This document shows positions 29,578-33,135 of a stretch of 33,135 nt of DNA, piece by piece; the first letter of the stretch is position 1; each line of letters starts with the position of its first letter. The DNA is taken from contig CATLHC010000028.1 in the NCBI GenBank assembly GCA_949948775.1, forward strand, positions 1 through 33,135, written 5' to 3'. The stretch comes from an uncultured Oscillospiraceae bacterium. GTDB lineage: Bacteria > Bacillota > Clostridia > Oscillospirales > Oscillospiraceae. The notes beneath the pieces were generated by a model. The model did not search any database, was not told where the DNA came from, and worked only from the letters and a program-made list of their open reading frames with translations. The position numbers were made by a program, and so were the translations under genes.

Positions 29578-30363
29578 TCAGCCGCTGATCCCCCGCCACA
29601 CATTATATACGCAAATAACCACAATCAGCCCCATCAGGCCGATGAACAGCCGCTCCACCAGCTTGTTGTCCATCCTTTTGTTCAGCATGCGGCCCACCAC
29701 GCCGCCGCCCACGCCGCCGCCCACCATCACCAGCAGCACCGGCCAATGGAAGGGTGGCACGGTGTGCGTAAACAGCGTGGTGAGCAGACTGGCCAGCTGG
29801 CTGAATAAAATGATGTACAGGCTGTTGGAGGCGGCGGTCTTGGTGTCCATGCTGAAGAAAAAGTACAGCACCACCAGGTTGATCGGCCCGCCGCCGATTC
29901 CCAGGAAGCTGGACATGACGCCCAGCATCAGTCCAATGACCACGCACACCGCCGGAGCTGAGACCTTGTGGGTAGCGATGCGGTTTTTGTTCCATGTATA
30001 TACCAGCGTTCCCAGCGTGATGACGCCTAGGCAGCCCGCCTGTACGGCGCCCACCGCCCCCTGGTTGTCAAACCAGGACTTCACCAGGTCAAACAGCTGC
30101 TTGCCCGCCAGCCCGCCAAAGGCCGCGCCGACGGCCAAAGGCGTACCGGTGCGCACATCCACCTCGCTGTCCCCCTTGGCCAGCGAACGGGCGACGGAAT
30201 AGCAGCTCATGGACAAAACCGTGCACCCGGACAAAAAGCTGATGGTGGTCACCGTCTCCAGCCCCAGCATATCCAGCACTGGCTTGATGACCACGCCGCC
30301 GCCAATGCCGCAGATGGCGCCCACGACGCTGGCAAAAAAACTCACCAAAAAAAAGATCATCAT
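29578..30363 (-). CDS. TauE/SafE family membrane transporter
   Basis: 261 residues from the ATG at 30363, preceded by GGGGGAAGAG; the longer frame includes the inter-gene gap. Eight or so hydrophobic segments are spread over the whole length. The two family repeats are visible as GAICGIGGGVVIKPVLDMLG near the start and MSSFLGIGGGPINLVVLYFF in the middle. TauE/SafE proteins are predicted exporters of sulfite, sulfoacetate or other anions; the substrate here is unknown. It lies 54 bases downstream of the GDPD gene and may share its transcript. It converges on the GH13 terminator. Confidence 0.93.
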   Translation of the reverse strand: MMIFFLVSFFASVVGAICGIGGGVVIKPVLDMLGLETVTTISFLSGCTVLSMSCYSVARSLAKGDSEVDVRTGTPLAVGAAFGGLAGKQLFDLVKSWFDNQGAVGAVQAGCLGVITLGTLVYTWNKNRIATHKVSAPAVCVVIGLMLGVMSSFLGIGGGPINLVVLYFFFSMDTKTAASNSLYIILFSQLASLLTTLFTHTVPPFHWPVLLVMVGGGVGGGVVGRMLNKRMDNKLVERLFIGLMGLIVVICVYNVWRGISG

Positions 30364-30417
30364 GGTCTCTTCCCCCCCGTATTCCACTTCCCTGCGCAAC
30401 CGCCGCGTGTGTGCGGC

Positions 30418-31245
30418 TCAGGGCATAAATCCCTCAAAAATAGAGATCACACCCGCCTCCTGCAAGGCCTCCATGGTCTTGCGGTCCCGGACGGTCCAAT
30501 CCACCTCGTGGACGCCGTACAGAGCCTTCATCAGCCTCAGGCTCACATTGCCCCGGTCTTGCCAATTGTAGGCGATAAAGTCCGGCTGCGTGACAGCGGT
30601 GGTCAGCAGATTGGTCAGTACAAACCGCACCGGCAGCGATAAATTGCCCACCTCGCTGCTCCGCAGGAAATTCTGGCTCAGCTGGCCCCGCAGAACGTGC
30701 GGGTACTTCTCTTTCAGCCGCAGCACCGCCGCCGGATGAAAAGATTCCACGCAATATGTACCGTTCCATCCCTCCAGCGCGGCCATCACCGCGTCGGTGA
30801 GGGCCGCAGAATTGCCCCGTTCCGCCTTCAGCTCAATGATCAGGGGCGTTTTGCCCTCAAACAGCGCCAAGACCTCTCGAAACAGAGGGATACGCTCCTC
30901 AGTTCCCATCAAGGGGCAGTTTTTTAAATCGGCGGCGGTCAAATCCTCAATGCACAGCTCCATGCCGCACACCCGCTTCAGGCAGCTGTCGTGAACCACC
31001 GCCAGCTCCCCATCCGCCATGAGGTGTACGTCCAGTTCAGCGCCGAAGCCGTGGCCGACGGCCCGCCGAAAAGCGGCCATGGAGTTTTCCGGGATGCCTC
31101 TCTCCATATCATGAAGCCCCCGGTGGGCAAACCGGACGCCCTCCAGCGCCTCCCACCCCGGCTGGTTCCGCCGGGGATGGAGCAGCAGGCACCAGACTCC
31201 CGCCGCTCCCAAGCAGCCCATGGCCGCTTTTATGATCGCTTTCAT
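30418..31245 (-). CDS. Glycerophosphodiester phosphodiesterase, membrane-anchored
   Basis: 275 residues; the ATG at 31245 has AAAGGAG upstream. One N-terminal hydrophobic helix (about 5-22) suggests anchoring. Next comes a complete GDPD barrel: FAHRG (39-43, catalytic His41-Arg42), PENSMAAF, E70-L-D72 metal ligands and His85 in AVVHD. The barrel ends with YNWQD, VDWTVRD and an Asp-poor C-terminus. Such enzymes hydrolyse glycerophosphodiesters to glycerol 3-phosphate and an alcohol, recycling phospholipid or teichoic-acid parts. It lies 26 bases downstream of the MFS gene and 54 bases upstream of the TauE/SafE gene, suggesting a three-gene transcript without a clear shared pathway. Confidence 0.95.
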   Translation of the reverse strand: MKAIIKAAMGCLGAAGVWCLLLHPRRNQPGWEALEGVRFAHRGLHDMERGIPENSMAAFRRAVGHGFGAELDVHLMADGELAVVHDSCLKRVCGMELCIEDLTAADLKNCPLMGTEERIPLFREVLALFEGKTPLIIELKAERGNSAALTDAVMAALEGWNGTYCVESFHPAAVLRLKEKYPHVLRGQLSQNFLRSSEVGNLSLPVRFVLTNLLTTAVTQPDFIAYNWQDRGNVSLRLMKALYGVHEVDWTVRDRKTMEALQEAGVISIFEGFMP

Positions 31246-31271
31246 CCGTATAGCTCCTTTCCCCGTCCGCG

Positions 31272-32615
31272 TCAGTCATCCATATCCTCAAAAGCGTCCA
31301 GCCCTGTTTTGACCTCCGCCCTGCTGTCGCCGTGGCGGACAAACAGCATGGTGACAAAGCTCATGGCCACAAAGAACGCCGCATAGGGAAACAGGATCTG
31401 ATAGCTGATGTCCCGCATCAGCATACCCGCCAGCACCGGCGTAATCACCTGGGCCGTCATGGACGCGGTATAGTAATAGCCGGTGAACTTGCCTACATCC
31501 GACCCCCTGCACATCTCTACCACCATGGGCAGTGAGTTGACATTGATGGCCGCCCAGGCCAGCCCCACCAGAGCAAACACCATATACATGGGCGGGGTGA
31601 TGGTGTGGGCGCTGCGGGTCATGAAAAACCCCAAAGCAAAGCAGGCCGCCAGCAGAACAACCCCCGCCTGGATGGTCCGCTTCCGGCCAAATTTGGAGGC
31701 CGCCACGCCAATGGGAAGATAGGAGATGATCGCTCCCACCGTGGCCACCATCAGGCAGGTATTGGTGCCGCCGATGCCCTCCCCCATCACCTCATCCACA
31801 TAGGTGGAAAACCAGGTGGTGACGCCGTTATACCCCGCGTACCACAGGGCGATGGAGGCCAGCAGGAAGGCCAGGCTCTTTTTCACCGGTCTGGGCAGCA
31901 CCTCTTCGCCGCTGCCGTCGTCCTTGGCCAAGTTCCACTCAGGATGCGCTTTTTCCAGCGCCTGGTTCTCCTCCGCCAGCTTTGGCTCCCGGATGGTGAT
32001 CAGAAGCACCGCTACCGACAGCGCCATGATGGCGGACACGATGATAAAAAGCGGCTGGTAGTTCACGTGAACCTGACCCCGCGTTACCTCCGCCGGGTAC
32101 AGCAGCACGCTGATACCCAGGTAGAGCACGCCGCCCACCGCCCCCATCAGGTTGATGACGGCGTTGCCCTTGGAGCGCAGGGGCTTGGGCGTGACGTCCG
32201 GCATGAGGGCCACCGCGGGAGAGCGGTAGGTGCCCATGGCAATGAGCAGCAGGCCCAGCACGATGATGAAGCTCGCCAGCTTGAAGGGCGCCGCCTGACG
32301 GGAGTAGCTGTTGTCCAAAACGGGCAGCAGGTTCATCAAAATCACCGCTCCGGCGGTACCCGCCAGGATATAGGGGGTGCGCCGCCCCAGCCTGCTGCTG
32401 GTGCGGTCGGACAGCCCCCCGAAAAACGGCAGCAGAAACAGCGCCAAAATATTGTCCGACGCCATAATGGCTCCCGTATAGGCCTCGTCCAGATGAAAGG
32501 TCCCCCGGAGGATCAGCGGAACCAGATTGTCATACATCTGCCAAAAGGAGCAGATGGACAAGAAGGCCAGCCCCACCAGGATCGTGCGTTTGTTGTTCAG
32601 CTTCAGCTCGTTCAT
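31272..32615 (-). CDS. MFS transporter, SLC45/GPH-like sugar permease
   Basis: 447 residues from the ATG at 32615 (MNELKLNNKRTILVG); the frame continues upstream, but no better ribosome binding site exists there. Twelve membrane segments are expected. The loop between helices 2 and 3 reads GGLSDRTSSRLGRRTPYIL, the signature shared by the SLC45 sucrose/maltose carriers and the glycoside-pentoside-hexuronide family. A central cytoplasmic loop (about residues 215-255) is charged. The likely role is proton- or cation-coupled sugar uptake. The C-terminus is acidic (AFEDMDD). It lies 65 bases after the HAD gene and 26 before the GDPD gene. Confidence 0.9.
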   Translation of the reverse strand: MNELKLNNKRTILVGLAFLSICSFWQMYDNLVPLILRGTFHLDEAYTGAIMASDNILALFLLPFFGGLSDRTSSRLGRRTPYILAGTAGAVILMNLLPVLDNSYSRQAAPFKLASFIIVLGLLLIAMGTYRSPAVALMPDVTPKPLRSKGNAVINLMGAVGGVLYLGISVLLYPAEVTRGQVHVNYQPLFIIVSAIMALSVAVLLITIREPKLAEENQALEKAHPEWNLAKDDGSGEEVLPRPVKKSLAFLLASIALWYAGYNGVTTWFSTYVDEVMGEGIGGTNTCLMVATVGAIISYLPIGVAASKFGRKRTIQAGVVLLAACFALGFFMTRSAHTITPPMYMVFALVGLAWAAINVNSLPMVVEMCRGSDVGKFTGYYYTASMTAQVITPVLAGMLMRDISYQILFPYAAFFVAMSFVTMLFVRHGDSRAEVKTGLDAFEDMDD

Positions 32616-32680
32616 CGCGTTCCACTCTCTTTCCCATGTCGTGCGCCCTTGGGCGGTTTTTGCCCCATTGACACTTTGCT

Positions 32681-33135
32681 TCAGCCCCGCTCTCCTTCCC
32701 ACGCGCGGTGGAGGGCGGCGAGGTTCTCAAACACCCAGGTGGGCTTTACCTCGCTGCGCTCCAAATCGGCCGGCGTCCCCTCGCCGGACAGGACGAAGGC
32801 AGTGTCGACGCCCGCGGCGGCCCCGGCGGCGATGTCGGTGTACAGCCTGTCCCCAACCATCACCGTCTTTTCCGGGGAAATGCCCGCCCGCTCCATGGCC
32901 AGGCGGGCCATGGCCGGCTGGGGCTTGCCGATGACCCTGGGCCTGCGTCCCGTGGCCCGGAACAGCATCTCGCACACGCTGCCGCAGTCGGGCACCGAGC
33001 CATACCAGGTGGGGCATACCCAGTCCGGGTTGGCGGCGATAAAATCCACGCCGCGGCCCAATAGAATGCAGGCGTCCTCCAACTTTTGAAAGGTCAGCTC
33101 AGTGTCAAAGCCGATGACCAGGCAGTCCACGCCTT
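32681..33135 (-). CDS. HAD-IIA (NagD-like) hydrolase, C-terminal part
   Basis: The frame runs off the right edge, so only about 151 C-terminal residues are visible; HAD-IIA proteins are about 260 residues, so the N-terminal DxD nucleophile region is missing. Visible are FDTELTFQKLEDACILL (end of the cap), FIAANPDWVCPT, the motif III Lys in GKPQPAMARLAM and motif IV VGDRLYTDIAAGAAAG. These are typical of 4-nitrophenylphosphatase/NagD-type enzymes that dephosphorylate small phosphates such as phosphoglycolate or sugar phosphates. The stop is followed by a 65-base gap before the MFS gene. Confidence 0.92.
   Translation of the reverse strand, partial: GVDCLVIGFDTELTFQKLEDACILLGRGVDFIAANPDWVCPTWYGSVPDCGSVCEMLFRATGRRPRVIGKPQPAMARLAMERAGISPEKTVMVGDRLYTDIAAGAAAGVDTAFVLSGEGTPADLERSEVKPTWVFENLAALHRAWEGERG

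Noticed and set aside
1-33135. CRISPR arrays, tRNA or rRNA genes, insertion sequences, prophage genes
   Set aside because: No spaced direct repeats, cloverleaf-type sequences, transposases, integrases or phage structural genes were seen.

Overview
The window looks like a chromosomal segment of a high-GC member of the Bacillota (Firmicutes), most likely an anaerobic gut clostridium of the Oscillospiraceae type. The reasons are a T-box leader on alaS, strong AGGAGG-type ribosome binding sites, consensus sigma-A promoters (for example TTGACA-N17-TATAAT before greA), compact intrinsic terminators, and families common in that group (DUF3842, TIGR04086, CmpB-like membrane protein, sigma-coupled serpin, iron alcohol dehydrogenases). 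The taxonomic call is an inference; there is no rRNA. I see no tRNA, CRISPR array, insertion sequence or prophage.

Layout. 1-470 is the 3' end of an endonuclease/exonuclease/phosphatase-family gene. 515-5951 is the most unusual region: two paralogous ECF sigma factor modules on the minus strand. In each, a 185-residue sigma factor overlaps by ATGA a downstream gene for a single-pass membrane protein. One of these carries an ectodomain I do not recognise and the other is a membrane-anchored serpin. Both modules start from the same putative ECF promoter, TGTCACAT-N14-CG(T/A)CT(T/A). An SDR dehydrogenase with its own housekeeping promoter lies between them.

6102-13331 is a long minus-strand run of housekeeping genes: lysS-greA, a TIGR04086 membrane protein behind a hairpin that buries its ribosome binding site, yajC, tgt, a TfoX C-terminal-like protein coupled to RidA, an aldose 1-epimerase-like protein, a sugar nucleotidyltransferase and DUF3842. 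13449-16177 holds two plus-strand redox genes: an iron alcohol dehydrogenase and a YhfW-like FAD/Rieske protein. A CmpB-like membrane protein follows on the minus strand.

17178-21590 is a T-box-controlled alaS transcript that appears to include an unknown protein, a cupin and a HIT protein. A second iron alcohol dehydrogenase, with a candidate Rex (NADH-sensing) site upstream, is divergent from a BceAB-type ABC transporter. MATE efflux, tandem DUF305 and GH13 glycosidase genes follow on the plus strand. The window ends on the minus strand with TauE/SafE, GDPD, an SLC45/GPH-like MFS transporter and a truncated HAD phosphatase.

The best candidate for an undescribed system is the pair of sigma factor/membrane ectodomain modules. 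The idea is that an extracytoplasmic serpin could report protease attack to a cytoplasmic sigma factor through a shared N-terminal motif. This is inferred from architecture, not demonstrated.
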